Assembly (NCBI GenBank): GCA_015233165.1
Contig: JADFYF010000016.1
Location: 1 to 34,113 of the forward strand
Length of the DNA stretch: 34,113 bases
Source of the DNA: Candidatus Omnitrophota bacterium
GTDB lineage: Bacteria > Omnitrophota > Gorgyraeia > Zapsychrales > Fredricksoniimonadaceae
Direction: 5' to 3'
Each line of letters opens with the position of its first letter. Within the stretch, counting starts at the first letter, position 1. Below are positions 7,528-16,018 of this stretch, in pieces. Under the pieces are notes generated by a model that saw only the letters and a program-made list of their open reading frames with translations, had not been told where the DNA came from and ran no database searches. Both the position numbers and the translations under genes were made by a program.

Positions 7528-8609
7528 CAACCACCATTAAATTAAATTTAAAAGAAAATGCATATCCTATTGTGATCGGGCACGATATCTTGAAAGATAT
7601 GCCTCGTCATCTCAAAGGTCTTTCTTTAGGTAAAGACGCGGTGATTATTTCACATCCGATGATTGAAAAGCTATATGGGAATAAGTTATCTGCCGCCTTA
7701 AAGAAAGTTGGCTATTCGGTGAAGGTGTTTAATGTGCCAGAAGGAGAGCAAAGTAAGTCAGCTTCCTGCGCGTTACGTTTGATTGAAAGTATTGCTGCTT
7801 ATGACGTGAATCGCAATCTCTTTGTGATCGCCTTAGGTGGAGGTGTTGTGGGAGATCTGGCTGGATTTGTTGCTGCTATTTATAAAAGAGGCATTCCTTA
7901 TATTCAGGTACCGACGACACTTCTGGCGCAGATTGATTCTTCCATCGGCGGTAAAACAGCGATTGATTTGAAATACGGTAAGAATCTTGTGGGTGCTTTT
8001 TATCAGCCCAAGGCGGTGATTGCTGATACCAAGGTTCTTTCAACATTAAGTGATCGTCAGGTTTGCAATGGTCTGGCAGAAGCTATTAAGTATGGAGTTA
8101 TTAAGGATCCTGTGTTGTTTCGTTTCTTAGAGGATAACTATAAGAAGATTTTTAAACATGACAGCAAGTCGTTAATCTTTATGGTCCGATGCTGTGCTCA
8201 GATTAAGGCGGATGTGGTGGCGGCTGATGAAAAGGAAACAAAGGGTATTCGCACCATTTTGAATTATGGTCATACGGCGGGACATGCCATTGAGGCTGCT
8301 GGCAACTTCAGATACCATCATGGGGAAGCGGTGGGGTTAGGGATGCGTGTGGCAGGGCGTATTGCTGTGTCTCAGGGGCTTTTATCCGAGAAGGACGAAC
8401 AACGAATCAACGACTTAATCACGGCGGTTGGGTTACCTGAGAAGACGGTCAGGATTAAAATATCAAGTATTATGAATTTAATGCTCCATGATAAGAAATT
8501 TGTGGCAGGGAGAAATCGGTTTGTTTTATCGACGAAGATCGGTCAGGTCAAGGTCGTTGAGAATATTCCGCTGGAAACAATTAATTCCGCAGTTCAATCT
8601 ACTTTTTAG
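7524..8609 (+). CDS. aroB: 3-dehydroquinate synthase
   Basis: A 361-residue enzyme of the shikimate pathway that converts DAHP to 3-dehydroquinate using NAD and a divalent metal. Visible signatures are the NAD-binding ALGGGVVGDLAGFVAA, the PTTLLAQIDSSIGGKTAID segment, KNLVGAFYQP, and metal ligands in GLAEAIKYG, NYGHTAGHAIE and HHGEAVGLGM. The length is normal for the family. The ATG overlaps the protease stop by 4 bases. It is the last gene of this plus-strand operon, and its 3' end overlaps the end of the convergent GspB-like gene by 11 bases. No other shikimate genes are in the window. Confidence 0.97.
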   Translation: MTTTIKLNLKENAYPIVIGHDILKDMPRHLKGLSLGKDAVIISHPMIEKLYGNKLSAALKKVGYSVKVFNVPEGEQSKSASCALRLIESIAAYDVNRNLFVIALGGGVVGDLAGFVAAIYKRGIPYIQVPTTLLAQIDSSIGGKTAIDLKYGKNLVGAFYQPKAVIADTKVLSTLSDRQVCNGLAEAIKYGVIKDPVLFRFLEDNYKKIFKHDSKSLIFMVRCCAQIKADVVAADEKETKGIRTILNYGHTAGHAIEAAGNFRYHHGEAVGLGMRVAGRIAVSQGLLSEKDEQRINDLITAVGLPEKTVRIKISSIMNLMLHDKKFVAGRNRFVLSTKIGQVKVVENIPLETINSAVQSTF

Positions 8610-9141
8610 TCGGCAGTATTTCTTCTGTACCGTCGGCGTGCTGCAGGGTGATCGCATCTAAAGCAATTTTTACAATCTTTTGTCCGTTAATCACACTACC
8701 TTCTTCATAAATATTATTATTGATGAGGGCAACGTTATGATTGTTGTTGGACATAATTCCCTGAATGGTGAACGTTGGAGTTTCTGTCGGTGTAGATGTT
8801 GTCTGGGGAGTAGTCGAGGAGGGTACGGATGGAATTGCTGTTTGAACATTAGGGATAGGCGGTTTCTGTGCTACCTTCAACGGAAGATTGATAGGAAGTT
8901 TTATAGGTAGTTGGTCATTTGTTTTTTGATTCTTCAAGAAATAATATCCTCCAAGTAGCGTTGCCATCATTAAAGCAATAACAACCAACAGCCAGAGAGA
9001 CGTGGGATTTCTTGTCGCTGTCCTTGATGAAGAAGGCAGAACTTCCACGACATCTTCTTGAGAAGGCAAAGGAGTGGCAGGTGAGGTGTTGTCCTGCATG
9101 GATTTCTGAACCTTCTTTAACGCGTCATGAATGATACTCAT
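8599..9141 (-). CDS. GspB-like secretion/pilus accessory protein
   Basis: A 180-residue protein, start chosen at 9141 because MSIIHDALKKVQKSMQD is the standard N-terminus of this family and AAGGAGAC precedes it. One transmembrane segment lies at about 49-69 (LWLLVVIALMMATLLGG), followed by a Pro/Thr/Ser linker. The C-terminal domain (TIQGIMSNNNHNVALINNNI, then GSVINGQKIVKIALDAITL) matches the periplasmic GspB/PilP-type beta domain. With ExeA-like ATPases, GspB proteins help place the type II secretin or related pilus machine across the wall. Its start overlaps the 3' end of the ATPase gene by 17 bases. No core secretion genes are in the window. Confidence 0.85.
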   Translation of the reverse strand: MSIIHDALKKVQKSMQDNTSPATPLPSQEDVVEVLPSSSRTATRNPTSLWLLVVIALMMATLLGGYYFLKNQKTNDQLPIKLPINLPLKVAQKPPIPNVQTAIPSVPSSTTPQTTSTPTETPTFTIQGIMSNNNHNVALINNNIYEEGSVINGQKIVKIALDAITLQHADGTEEILPTKK

Positions 9142-9964
9142 AATTGTATTTCGTCTCCTTAGGACCTTGAATTTCTTTAATGCATTCCTGAATAATACCA
9201 TCGTCTATGATCATAGTTTCATGGACAAAACCGCAGAGCAAAGCACGGTCACAGAGAATATTGATGACGCGAGGAGTTCCCTGAGAATAGGCAAAGATTG
9301 CCTCAATGGCTTGATTGGTAAACTTCAGGGCTGGATTAGCTTGAGCGGTTTTAAGACGGTGTTCAATATAGTTTCTGATTTCATTCTTATCTAAAGGAAG
9401 CATATGGTAACGGACGGTCACACGCTGATTAAGTTGGCGAAGGCTGTGTTCCTGCAGCTTTTCGTTGAGTTCTGGTTGTCCGACCAAGATAATTTGGAGC
9501 AGTTTTTCTTTTTCTGTTTCTAAATTAGACAGGAGTCGGATCTGTTCTAACTGGCGGACATTGAGATTTTGGCATTCGTCAATGATGACAGCCACGTTGA
9601 GACCTTTGGAGGATTGTTCAACGAGAAATAGGGCAATGGCACCGACTAAGTCCAACTTACTTTTTTTTTGGTAGTGAATTCCAAGATCATTAGCAATCAT
9701 TTGAAGCAGCTGAATATCCGAGAAGCTGGGGTTGAGAATCAGGGCGGATTTAACTTTATCGCCCAGATGATTTAAGAGCATACGACACAGAGTAGTCTTG
9801 CCGGTTCCAATTTCACCCGTCACGACGATAATACCTTTACGGGAATGAATCCCATAGGAGAGATGATTAAAAGCCTCCTCATGGCGTTTGCTGGGAAAGA
9901 AGAAAGCCGGATCAGAGGTAATATTAAAAGGGTTTTCTGTAAGGGAGTAGAAGTCTTTGTACAT
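9125..9964 (-). CDS. ExeA/GspA-like AAA ATPase
   Basis: A 279-residue protein. The start MYKDFYSLTENPFNIT with FFPSKRHEEAFNHLSYGI is the canonical opening of ExeA/GspA/MSHA-MshM-type ATPases. Walker A is GEIGTGKTT (50-58), Walker B is VAVIIDECQN (D129, E130), and the sensor region is ILVGQPELNEKL. The family has a membrane anchor and peptidoglycan-binding part only in longer members; this copy ends after the AAA domain. It probably works with the GspB-like protein encoded downstream (17-base overlap) in assembly of a secretion or pilus apparatus. A TATAAT on the minus strand sits 8 bases before the ATG. Confidence 0.9.
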   Translation of the reverse strand: MYKDFYSLTENPFNITSDPAFFFPSKRHEEAFNHLSYGIHSRKGIIVVTGEIGTGKTTLCRMLLNHLGDKVKSALILNPSFSDIQLLQMIANDLGIHYQKKSKLDLVGAIALFLVEQSSKGLNVAVIIDECQNLNVRQLEQIRLLSNLETEKEKLLQIILVGQPELNEKLQEHSLRQLNQRVTVRYHMLPLDKNEIRNYIEHRLKTAQANPALKFTNQAIEAIFAYSQGTPRVINILCDRALLCGFVHETMIIDDGIIQECIKEIQGPKETKYNYEYHS

Positions 9965-9972
9965 CGATGGAA

Positions 9973-9978
9973 ATTATA
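9973..9978 (-). promoter_or_regulatory. -10 box for ExeA-like gene (leaderless-type)
   Basis: Read on the minus strand the sequence is a perfect TATAAT with 8 bases to the ATG at 9964. The transcript would start at or within about 2 bases of the ATG. No Shine-Dalgarno and no good -35 box is seen. It mirrors the plus-strand box at 10013-10018. Confidence 0.5.
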
Positions 9979-10012
9979 ACATAAAAGGATTTTAATTAAG
10001 GCGGAAATTTGG

Positions 10013-10018
10013 GATAAT
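10013..10018 (+). promoter_or_regulatory. -10 box for 10027 gene (leaderless-type)
   Basis: GATAAT with exactly 8 bases to the ATG at 10027. It is placed symmetrically to the minus-strand box about the palindrome TTAATTAA (9992-9999). The -35 region (TTTTAA, 9990-9995) is weak. Confidence 0.4.
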
Positions 10019-10026
10019 TGGGTTAT

Positions 10027-10497
10027 ATGAACGCTCAACCGACAGTACTCGTTGCTTTACTCCTCTGTTTAGTATGTTTTTTGTATATTATTTCTTTAAT
10101 TGTAAAAGCTTGGAGTATCGTAAAGAGTAACTGCGAAACCTTTGCACAATATTTAAAATCTGAGGTAGGGTTTAGGTGGGATATCACCTTTACTGTAAGT
10201 GGTTCTTACAAGGGGAGAGAGATTGGTTTAAATGTATCACCAATTGGTAAATCCGCTGCGCCATTTTTCTGGATTCGTCCGCGCATTTCTTTGTCGAAAC
10301 AACCATTATTAATGTTAGATTATCCAAAAGTAACCGAAGAAACATATTTAAATGGAGACAGAATATATGGTCGGCCCTCTGCCTTTCTTGGTAGTTCTAT
10401 TTTTTGGACTAATCTTAACATCGAAGACTTTATTTCTGTTCTTGAAGAATTAACACGAGCTGCTGAAATTGTAGAATCTGGAAAACTCAGTTTATGA
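10027..10497 (+). CDS. Membrane-anchored hypothetical protein
   Basis: A 156-residue protein from the ATG at 10027; a TTG at 10018 would add three residues but overlaps the -10 box. Residues about 5-27 (TVLVALLLCLVCFLYIISLI) form one membrane segment. The rest is soluble with beta-like strands (WDITFTVSGSYKGREIGLNV, IRPRISLSKQPLLML) and a helical C-end (IEDFISVLEELTRAAEIVES). I do not recognise a family. The stop overlaps the recO start by 4 bases, so it probably rides on the same mRNA, and it is divergent from the ExeA/GspB pair. Confidence 0.75.
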   Translation: MNAQPTVLVALLLCLVCFLYIISLIVKAWSIVKSNCETFAQYLKSEVGFRWDITFTVSGSYKGREIGLNVSPIGKSAAPFFWIRPRISLSKQPLLMLDYPKVTEETYLNGDRIYGRPSAFLGSSIFWTNLNIEDFISVLEELTRAAEIVESGKLSL

Positions 10498-11225
10498 TTG
10501 CTAAGACTGAAGGCATAGTCCTTAAGAGCTTTGATTTCCGTGAGACCAGTCGCATTGCGACGTTCTTGACGAAGGACTTTGGCAAGGTGAAGGGGGTTCT
10601 TAAAGGGATTCGTAAGACGCCAGGCAAGTTTGGCAGCAGCTTGGATCGTTTTTCCGTTAACGATATTGTCTATTATCAATACCGTAACAGTGATATTCAT
10701 TTGGTTAGTGAATGTGATATGAAGACGTTTTATCATGGTCTGCGTCTGGATTTAAAGAGGATGACGGCGGCTAGTTATGCGTCAGAACTTTTAGATGCGC
10801 TGGTTGTTTCTGAAGAGGAGAATCTTCAGATCTATGAGTTGATGCAGAATTATCTAGAGAGTCTTCAGACGGTCAAGGATATCAATAAGCTTGTTCATGT
10901 TTTTCAAATTAAGATTCTTCTGTTGTCTGGTTTTCGTCCTCATCTGGATTCCTGTGTGCGTTGTGAGCGAAAGATTATGGGGCAGGCGAAATTTAGTTTG
11001 CCGTTAGGTGGCTTGGTCTGTACATCCTGCAAGGTGCCCCAGTCGAGTTTGATCCCGATTACCAAGGGAACGGTGGCGTCTATTCTTCATATTGAAGATA
11101 CACCCTGGCCTCAGGTTTTACGTCTGACGGTATCTGATCCTATTAAAAAAGAATTGAAGTATGTGCTTAATCATTTCCTTGTCTTTCATCTAGAGAGACA
11201 TCTTCGTTCGACTCAGTATTTATGA
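10494..11225 (+). CDS. recO: DNA repair protein RecO
   Basis: A 243-residue protein. The N-terminus (KTEGIVLKSFDFRETSRIAT, FLTKDFGKVKGVLKGIRK) is the typical RecO OB-fold opening. A central helical part follows (ELLDALVVSEEENLQIYELM). A four-cysteine zinc site is present: CVRC (about 157-160) and CTSC (about 177-180). RecO loads RecA onto SSB-coated single-stranded DNA with RecR and anneals strands in gap repair. The length is normal. It overlaps its upstream and downstream neighbours by 4 bases each, an arrangement that suggests strict translational coupling in a hypothetical-recO-nuclease operon. Confidence 0.94.
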   Translation: MIAKTEGIVLKSFDFRETSRIATFLTKDFGKVKGVLKGIRKTPGKFGSSLDRFSVNDIVYYQYRNSDIHLVSECDMKTFYHGLRLDLKRMTAASYASELLDALVVSEEENLQIYELMQNYLESLQTVKDINKLVHVFQIKILLLSGFRPHLDSCVRCERKIMGQAKFSLPLGGLVCTSCKVPQSSLIPITKGTVASILHIEDTPWPQVLRLTVSDPIKKELKYVLNHFLVFHLERHLRSTQYL

Positions 11226-11773
11226 AAAATCTCCTGAATTCTTTGTGTTTCGCATTTGTTTTGATCACAAGTGTCTTTACGTCTTCTTTTTGTCAAGCTC
11301 AGAAGGACATGGGACGATGGCATCGCGTATCTCGGGTTCTTGACGGAGACACAATCAAGCTTGATAATGGGACGCATGTTCGTTTGATCGGCATTGATGC
11401 TCCAGAAATGGAAAGCAATGCCAAGCTCACGCGCGATCTTAGAGAACGACATTTAACTGTGTCACAGGAGCTAGAGATGGGGCGTAAGTCCTATCAATTT
11501 ACCAAGCAGTTAGTCGAGGGGAAGAAGATTTATTTGGAGTTTGATAGACTCAAATATGACAAGTACCATCGGATCTTAGCGTATGTATTCTTAACCAACC
11601 ATCAGTTCGTTAACGCTGAGATTGTGAAAGCGGGATATGCTTATCCTTATACGATTAAGCCTGATGTTAAATATTCGTCTTTGTTCCGTCAGCTTTATAA
11701 AGAGGCTAAGGAGAATCATCGTGGGTTGTGGAATACGGATAGGGTTTCTAAGAAGCATTTTAAGTGGTTTTAA
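11222..11773 (+). CDS. Secreted thermonuclease (SNase family)
   Basis: A 183-residue protein. A signal peptide (MKNLLNSLCFAFVLITSVFT, cleavage near FCQAQ) precedes a staphylococcal-nuclease OB domain. Visible active-site elements are VLDGDTIKL, HVRLIGIDAPEME (Arg and the Asp/Glu pair) and KYHRILAYVFL (second Arg). The C-terminal EAKENHRGLWN is the usual SNase ending. It should cut DNA and RNA outside the cytoplasm or in the periplasm, with Ca2+. The pairing with recO by a 4-base overlap is odd for an exported enzyme and may simply reflect gene packing. It is probably active, as no key residue is missing. Confidence 0.92.
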   Translation: MKNLLNSLCFAFVLITSVFTSSFCQAQKDMGRWHRVSRVLDGDTIKLDNGTHVRLIGIDAPEMESNAKLTRDLRERHLTVSQELEMGRKSYQFTKQLVEGKKIYLEFDRLKYDKYHRILAYVFLTNHQFVNAEIVKAGYAYPYTIKPDVKYSSLFRQLYKEAKENHRGLWNTDRVSKKHFKWF

Positions 11774-11815
11774 TTTCTGATCGCCAGTTGTTAGGATTAA
11801 CACATAGGGGTTGAT

Positions 11816-12907
11816 ATGAAGACAATAAAAAGAGTGGGGATATTAACGAGTGGGGGAGATTGTCCTGGGTTGAATGCTGTTATCCGGGCGGTGACTAGAA
11901 AAGCTATTCATCGATACGGGTATGAGGTGATTGGTATTGAAGATGGTTTTGATGGGCTAGTCCATAATCGTCATCGAAAGCTCACCGATCAAAATGTATC
12001 GGGGATATTGACTCTGGGTGGAACCATCCTAGGGACGACCAACAGGGCTAATCCTTATAAATATCCTGTCACACGGGGGACTAATACGACCTATCAGGAT
12101 CTTTCTTCAACGGTCATTAAAAATTTGAGCAAGTTAAAAATTGATTGCTTGGTTTGCATCGGTGGAGACGGGACGTTAGATACGTCGTATCATTTATTTC
12201 AACAAGGCATACGCGTTATTGGGATACCCAAAACAATTGATAATGACGTCAAAGGAACGGATATCACCTTTGGTTTTGATACGGCCGTTCATATTGCGAC
12301 GGAAGGAATTGACAGGCTTCATACGACGGCGGAATCCCAGCATAGGATTATGATTCTTGAAGTGATGGGACGATCAGCTGGTTGGATTGCGCTTTATGCT
12401 GGCGTGGCTGGTGGCGGGGATGTGATTCTTATTCCTGAGATCCCTTATCATTTGTCAGAGATTGCCGGGCATATCAAGGAACGCAAAAGAGGCGGGAAGA
12501 AATCGACGATCGTTGTCGTTGCTGAGGGGGCAAAACCTATTGGAGGCGATGTTGTGATTCAAAGGATGGTGAAGGATGGCTCAGAGCCTATTCGTTTAGG
12601 TGGAGTTAGTTTTGTGATTGGACAGGAGTTAGAGAAACTGACGGGCATTGAAACACGTAATGTGGTGATGGGGCATCTTCAACGCGGCGGTTCACCGTCT
12701 CCTTTTGACAGAATTTTAGGGACACAATTAGGTTCAAAGGCGGTCGATTTGATGGTGGAAGGTAGGTTTGGTTGTATGGTGGGGGTCAAGGGTAAGGATT
12801 TTGTCGAGGTGCCATTATCTAAAGTGGCTCAGGGGTCAAGGCTTGTTCCTCTGAATCATTTGTTGATCAAGGACGCTCGTGATTTAGGCGTTTGTTTTGG
12901 AAATTAA
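11816..12907 (+). CDS. pfkA: 6-phosphofructokinase family, mixed ATP/PPi signature
   Basis: A 363-residue enzyme that phosphorylates fructose 6-phosphate in glycolysis, or acts reversibly if PPi-dependent. The N-terminal [24 protein letters not shown] (116-122), PKTIDNDV (138-145), MGRSAGWIA, and the sugar-phosphate site [15 protein letters not shown] are all present. Position 119 is Gly, the ATP-type residue, but position 139 is Lys, the residue typical of PPi enzymes and of so-called group III enzymes. The phosphoryl donor therefore cannot be fixed by sequence alone. TAGGGG serves as Shine-Dalgarno. It lies 23 bases upstream of the iron-exporter gene. Confidence 0.94.
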   Translation: MKTIKRVGILTSGGDCPGLNAVIRAVTRKAIHRYGYEVIGIEDGFDGLVHNRHRKLTDQNVSGILTLGGTILGTTNRANPYKYPVTRGTNTTYQDLSSTVIKNLSKLKIDCLVCIGGDGTLDTSYHLFQQGIRVIGIPKTIDNDVKGTDITFGFDTAVHIATEGIDRLHTTAESQHRIMILEVMGRSAGWIALYAGVAGGGDVILIPEIPYHLSEIAGHIKERKRGGKKSTIVVVAEGAKPIGGDVVIQRMVKDGSEPIRLGGVSFVIGQELEKLTGIETRNVVMGHLQRGGSPSPFDRILGTQLGSKAVDLMVEGRFGCMVGVKGKDFVEVPLSKVAQGSRLVPLNHLLIKDARDLGVCFGN

Positions 12908-12930
12908 CTTCTAAAAAGGGAGATAATCTT

Positions 12931-13884
12931 ATGTATTTTCGTGATCTTACAGAAGCTCAATTATTGGCTGTGGCCATTTCAGCCGAGGAGGAGGATGGGC
13001 GTATTTTGAGTGATTTCGCCGAGGCTTTACGTAAAGATTTTCCGGCGACGGCAGATCTTTTTATGAAGATGTCTGCTGAAGAGACCTGTCATCGTCGTCG
13101 GCTGATTGAATTGTATCGTGAGCGTTTTGGTGAACATATTCCTCTGATTCGCCGGCAGGATGTTAAGGGATTTGTTAAGCGCCCTCCTTTGGGCTTTGTA
13201 AAAATGGTTCGTCCTGATAAAGCCAGAGAAGAGGCAGCGTCGATGGAATTAGAAGCCAGACGATTTTATGAGGCGGCAGCCCAACGAACGACTAATGCCC
13301 CTATGCGTAAGCTATTAGGTGATCTTGCCTTTGAGGAAGGAAAACATGAGGCCATTGCTGCTCAAGTGAGCTTAGAGCATGAGTCATCCGGTGAGGTTGA
13401 TCGTGAACAGGTGGCGGCACGACGATTGTTTGTGCTGCGTTTTGTTCAACCAGGATTAGCGGGATTGATGGATGGTTCCGTATCGACGTTGGCACCTCTT
13501 TTTGCTGCAGCTTTTGCAACATCACATAGCGCTGAAACATTCAAGGTTGGTTTGGCGGCGTCCATAGGATCTGGAATCAGCATGGGGTTTGCAGAGGCTT
13601 TATCCGACGATGGCAAGCTTAGTGGACGCGGTGCCCCTTGGCTGCGAGGAGTGGTTTGTGGGTTGATGACCACCATAGGTGGTCTTGGCCATACCTTGCC
13701 TTATCTTATTCAAGATTTTCATTTTGCAACGACGATTGCCATTGTTGTGGTGGTGATAGAATTAGCTATTATTTCTTTGATTCGCTGGAAGTATATGGAC
13801 ACACCTTTTCTATCGGCAGCATTTCAGGTCGTAGTAGGAGGTTTACTGGTATTCTTTGCAGGTTGGTTTATTGGGATCAGTTAA
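12931..13884 (+). CDS. mbfA: MbfA-type iron exporter (ferritin-like + VIT1 fusion)
   Basis: A 317-residue fusion. Start chosen at 12931, which follows AAAGGGAG and begins at the family N-terminus; an upstream in-frame ATG overlaps pfkA. Residues 1-150 form an erythrin/ferritin-like four-helix bundle with diiron ligands in AEEEDGR (about 18), AEETCH (about 49-54), [10 protein letters not shown] (about 100) and FEEGKHE (about 133). Residues about 165-317 are a VIT1/CCC1-type membrane domain ([20 protein letters not shown], then further helices to the C-end). Alphaproteobacterial MbfA moves Fe2+ out of the cytoplasm and protects against iron and peroxide. No operator for an iron regulator is evident upstream. 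Transport direction is by homology. Confidence 0.9.
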   Translation: MYFRDLTEAQLLAVAISAEEEDGRILSDFAEALRKDFPATADLFMKMSAEETCHRRRLIELYRERFGEHIPLIRRQDVKGFVKRPPLGFVKMVRPDKAREEAASMELEARRFYEAAAQRTTNAPMRKLLGDLAFEEGKHEAIAAQVSLEHESSGEVDREQVAARRLFVLRFVQPGLAGLMDGSVSTLAPLFAAAFATSHSAETFKVGLAASIGSGISMGFAEALSDDGKLSGRGAPWLRGVVCGLMTTIGGLGHTLPYLIQDFHFATTIAIVVVVIELAIISLIRWKYMDTPFLSAAFQVVVGGLLVFFAGWFIGIS

Positions 13885-13903
13885 CAATAGGTTAAATGGG
13901 ACA

Positions 13904-14227
13904 ATGAAGAAGTCTTTAACTCATCATACTCAAAAAGAACTTCAAGTTATTCACGGTAACTCAAGACGGCTTAATCGACTTTTAAATAAAGATCATGCCC
14001 ACGCTTTATTAGATATGATGAGAGCACACGTCGATGAAATTACAGAGCGCTATGATAATAAAGATAAGCATTATCTTATTGAGACGGGAGATTTAATTAT
14101 CTTGAGCCTTGAGCTGATCAAGGAGGCTAAACAATCTCCTGATGCCATCTTGTTTCAATGCTATCCAAGGTTTCACAAGAAAATATTGAAGCTTATCAAG
14201 GATCAGAAAGATTTTCGTCAATGTTGA
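13904..14227 (+). CDS. Small helical hypothetical protein
   Basis: A 107-residue protein; start taken at 13904 because the longer frame reaches back into mbfA. It is rich in Lys, His and Leu, and appears to be all-helical (HALLDMMRAHVDEITERY, GDLIILSLELIKEAKQ). There is no signal peptide or membrane segment. I do not recognise a family. The Shine-Dalgarno is weak, and the gene lies 19 bases after mbfA, so it may share that transcript. A link with iron handling is only suggested by position. Confidence 0.6.
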   Translation: MKKSLTHHTQKELQVIHGNSRRLNRLLNKDHAHALLDMMRAHVDEITERYDNKDKHYLIETGDLIILSLELIKEAKQSPDAILFQCYPRFHKKILKLIKDQKDFRQC

Positions 14228-14276
14228 TTGTGCGAGTCAGACATGGTCTTGGCGGAGTTTAAAACGGAATAATTCT

Positions 14277-14963
14277 ATGAAACGAATATTGTGTACAGTC
14301 GTTATGATCTTTTTCTGGGGGACAGTTTCTTGGGCGGCTCAGCAGTGGGAGGCTCAAGGGAATCTTTATTTCTTAGCAAAAAATACGAGGGAGAGTTTTA
14401 GTGCCACTGGGGCAGGGGCCAATAAGTTCCAGAGCAAGTATTTGACATATGATGGGGTTGATTTTCTAGTCAAAGGGGAAGAGGATTGGCAGGATTATGG
14501 AAGGCTTAATATTGGAAATAACAACATGTTTTCTGTTCCTATACGTCATGGTATGAAGGTTGATGAGATTCATTTTTTAGCTTCAGGCGATTATGGCAAT
14601 AGTTATGAGCATGATACGTTGTTGCGTCTATATGGGGAGAATTATTATTACTCAGTTTTGACTGTGACCTTTGTCTATCAGGATGGAACGTACAAAATTC
14701 TTTCAGCGCCGGTATTTTGGGACTGGTTTCATTTACCTTCGGTCGGTTGGGTTAAAGAGGGAGTTAAGAGTAAGGTTGTTGGAGTGAACCCTGTGCGTGA
14801 TAAATGCACTATGTACCACATCAGTTTTGTTAATCCCAGACCAACACAAGCTGTTAAGGATATTCTCGTCTCAGATAGTTGGTTAAGCGACCGCCCATTT
14901 TCAGACGTTTTTGCTCTGACTATTAGATCCTCAGATACCATGGAAGCTATTAAGAAGAACTAG
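14277..14963 (+). CDS. Secreted hypothetical protein, beta-sandwich-like
   Basis: A 228-residue protein with a signal peptide (MKRILCTVVMIFFWGTVSWA, cut near AAQQW). The mature part is rich in beta-type stretches and aromatics. The order GVDFLVKGEE, NNMFSVPIRHGMKVDEIHFL, TVTFVYQDGTYKILSAPVFW resembles the jelly-roll domain seen beside some secreted glycoside hydrolases, where a sugar or surface is bound. I cannot name the family with confidence. No catalytic motif is visible. It is followed by a small cytoplasmic protein and another secreted protein of unknown role. Confidence 0.7.
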   Translation: MKRILCTVVMIFFWGTVSWAAQQWEAQGNLYFLAKNTRESFSATGAGANKFQSKYLTYDGVDFLVKGEEDWQDYGRLNIGNNNMFSVPIRHGMKVDEIHFLASGDYGNSYEHDTLLRLYGENYYYSVLTVTFVYQDGTYKILSAPVFWDWFHLPSVGWVKEGVKSKVVGVNPVRDKCTMYHISFVNPRPTQAVKDILVSDSWLSDRPFSDVFALTIRSSDTMEAIKKN

Positions 14964-15030
14964 AAAATAAAAAGAAGACAACTCCTTACAAAGACGGAAT
15001 GATGGTGACAACAAAAAGAAAGAGTCGCCA

Positions 15031-15300
15031 ATGTCAGTACCAGAAGAATTAGAAAATGAACTTATTCAACTAGCACTTGATGGTAAATTTGATGAAATCT
15101 GTAATTTCAGACAAGATTTCCAAAGGAAATTAATTGAAGCTGTTGAGGAGTTTAAAAGTAAGCCTAGACCGTTTTCGCCAGAAGATGAAGCTAATTATCA
15201 GAAGGCAGTAGAAAGATTGTCAGAATACCTATTTTCTTTGGTTGAAAAACGCCATCCAGGGGTAACCAAGGAGTTTATAGAGGCCAAACTCAAAGAGTAG
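15031..15300 (+). CDS. Small acidic hypothetical protein
   Basis: An 89-residue, helix-rich, acidic protein with no signal peptide or membrane segment. The C-half (NYQKAVERLSEYLFSLVEKR) is strongly amphipathic. No family is recognised. An AAAGAG stretch about 6 bases upstream could act as Shine-Dalgarno. It stands 22 bases before the next secreted-protein gene and may share its transcript. No homologous structure can be named. Confidence 0.6.
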   Translation: MSVPEELENELIQLALDGKFDEICNFRQDFQRKLIEAVEEFKSKPRPFSPEDEANYQKAVERLSEYLFSLVEKRHPGVTKEFIEAKLKE

Positions 15301-15322
15301 GTTTTGTTTAAAAGGAGCTTCC

Positions 15323-16003
15323 ATGAAGAAAAAACTCTCAAGTATATTGTTTGTGGCAGTGGCATTTTTATTCTTTTTATCTCCTAGCGTGTTTGCCCAA
15401 GATGGGAATAGTTTAGAACTAGCCAAGAAGGCAGCAGAAAGAGATTTCCCGGCATTTCTTAGAGCAGCTTGGAAGTCTGAAAGTATGAAGGTAAATCTGG
15501 GGGATAATATTGAGGCGGTCAAATTGGCTAAACCTATACAAACTTTCTGGATTGATAAAAAGATTATCGATAAAATGACGGATCTTCATAACCTTGCATC
15601 GGCTGTGGTGCCGGGGGGATTTATTTTTCCGGTTGAGGTTGGTGGAAAATATGAGGGGGAATTTATTGTTGGAGAAGTGAATGGCTCTTGGCAGGGTTAT
15701 AGCTATGGATCTGGTGCTCTCTATGATTTGCAAAAACTTAGACAAGCGTGGTCTAAAAATGGTATTGATAATTTTCGGTTGGTTAAAAGTTGGAACCCCC
15801 AGGTCGAATTTTATATAGTAACTAGCATCGCTGAGCCAAATTTGACACCTTTAACGGGCGGGTTTGAGCTTAATGGCGAGAAATGGTTTGAACCACCTTC
15901 AGATTTGTCGTCTTGGATGCCAGCTTCCAAGGTCATTTCTCAACTTAAACGTTTTTGGGCTAAAGGACTCAGTTGGGGGCCATTTGGTGGTTTGAAACCA
16001 TAA
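15323..16003 (+). CDS. Secreted hypothetical protein
   Basis: A 226-residue protein with a clear signal peptide (KKKLSSILFVAVAFLFFLSP, cut after VFAQ) and a good Shine-Dalgarno (AAAAGGAG). The mature part has helix then beta stretches (FIFPVEVGGKYEGEFIVGEV) and a Trp-rich C-end. No catalytic motif is seen and I do not recognise the family. It is 15 bases upstream of metY, but nothing in the sequence links it with methionine metabolism. Confidence 0.75.
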   Translation: MKKKLSSILFVAVAFLFFLSPSVFAQDGNSLELAKKAAERDFPAFLRAAWKSESMKVNLGDNIEAVKLAKPIQTFWIDKKIIDKMTDLHNLASAVVPGGFIFPVEVGGKYEGEFIVGEVNGSWQGYSYGSGALYDLQKLRQAWSKNGIDNFRLVKSWNPQVEFYIVTSIAEPNLTPLTGGFELNGEKWFEPPSDLSSWMPASKVISQLKRFWAKGLSWGPFGGLKP

Positions 16004-16018
16004 CGAGAAGGAGAATGC

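Noticed and set aside
8599-8609. Overlap of the aroB and GspB-like stop regions as a special element
   Set aside because: CTACTTTTTAG simply serves as stop codons on both strands; convergent gene ends often overlap this way.
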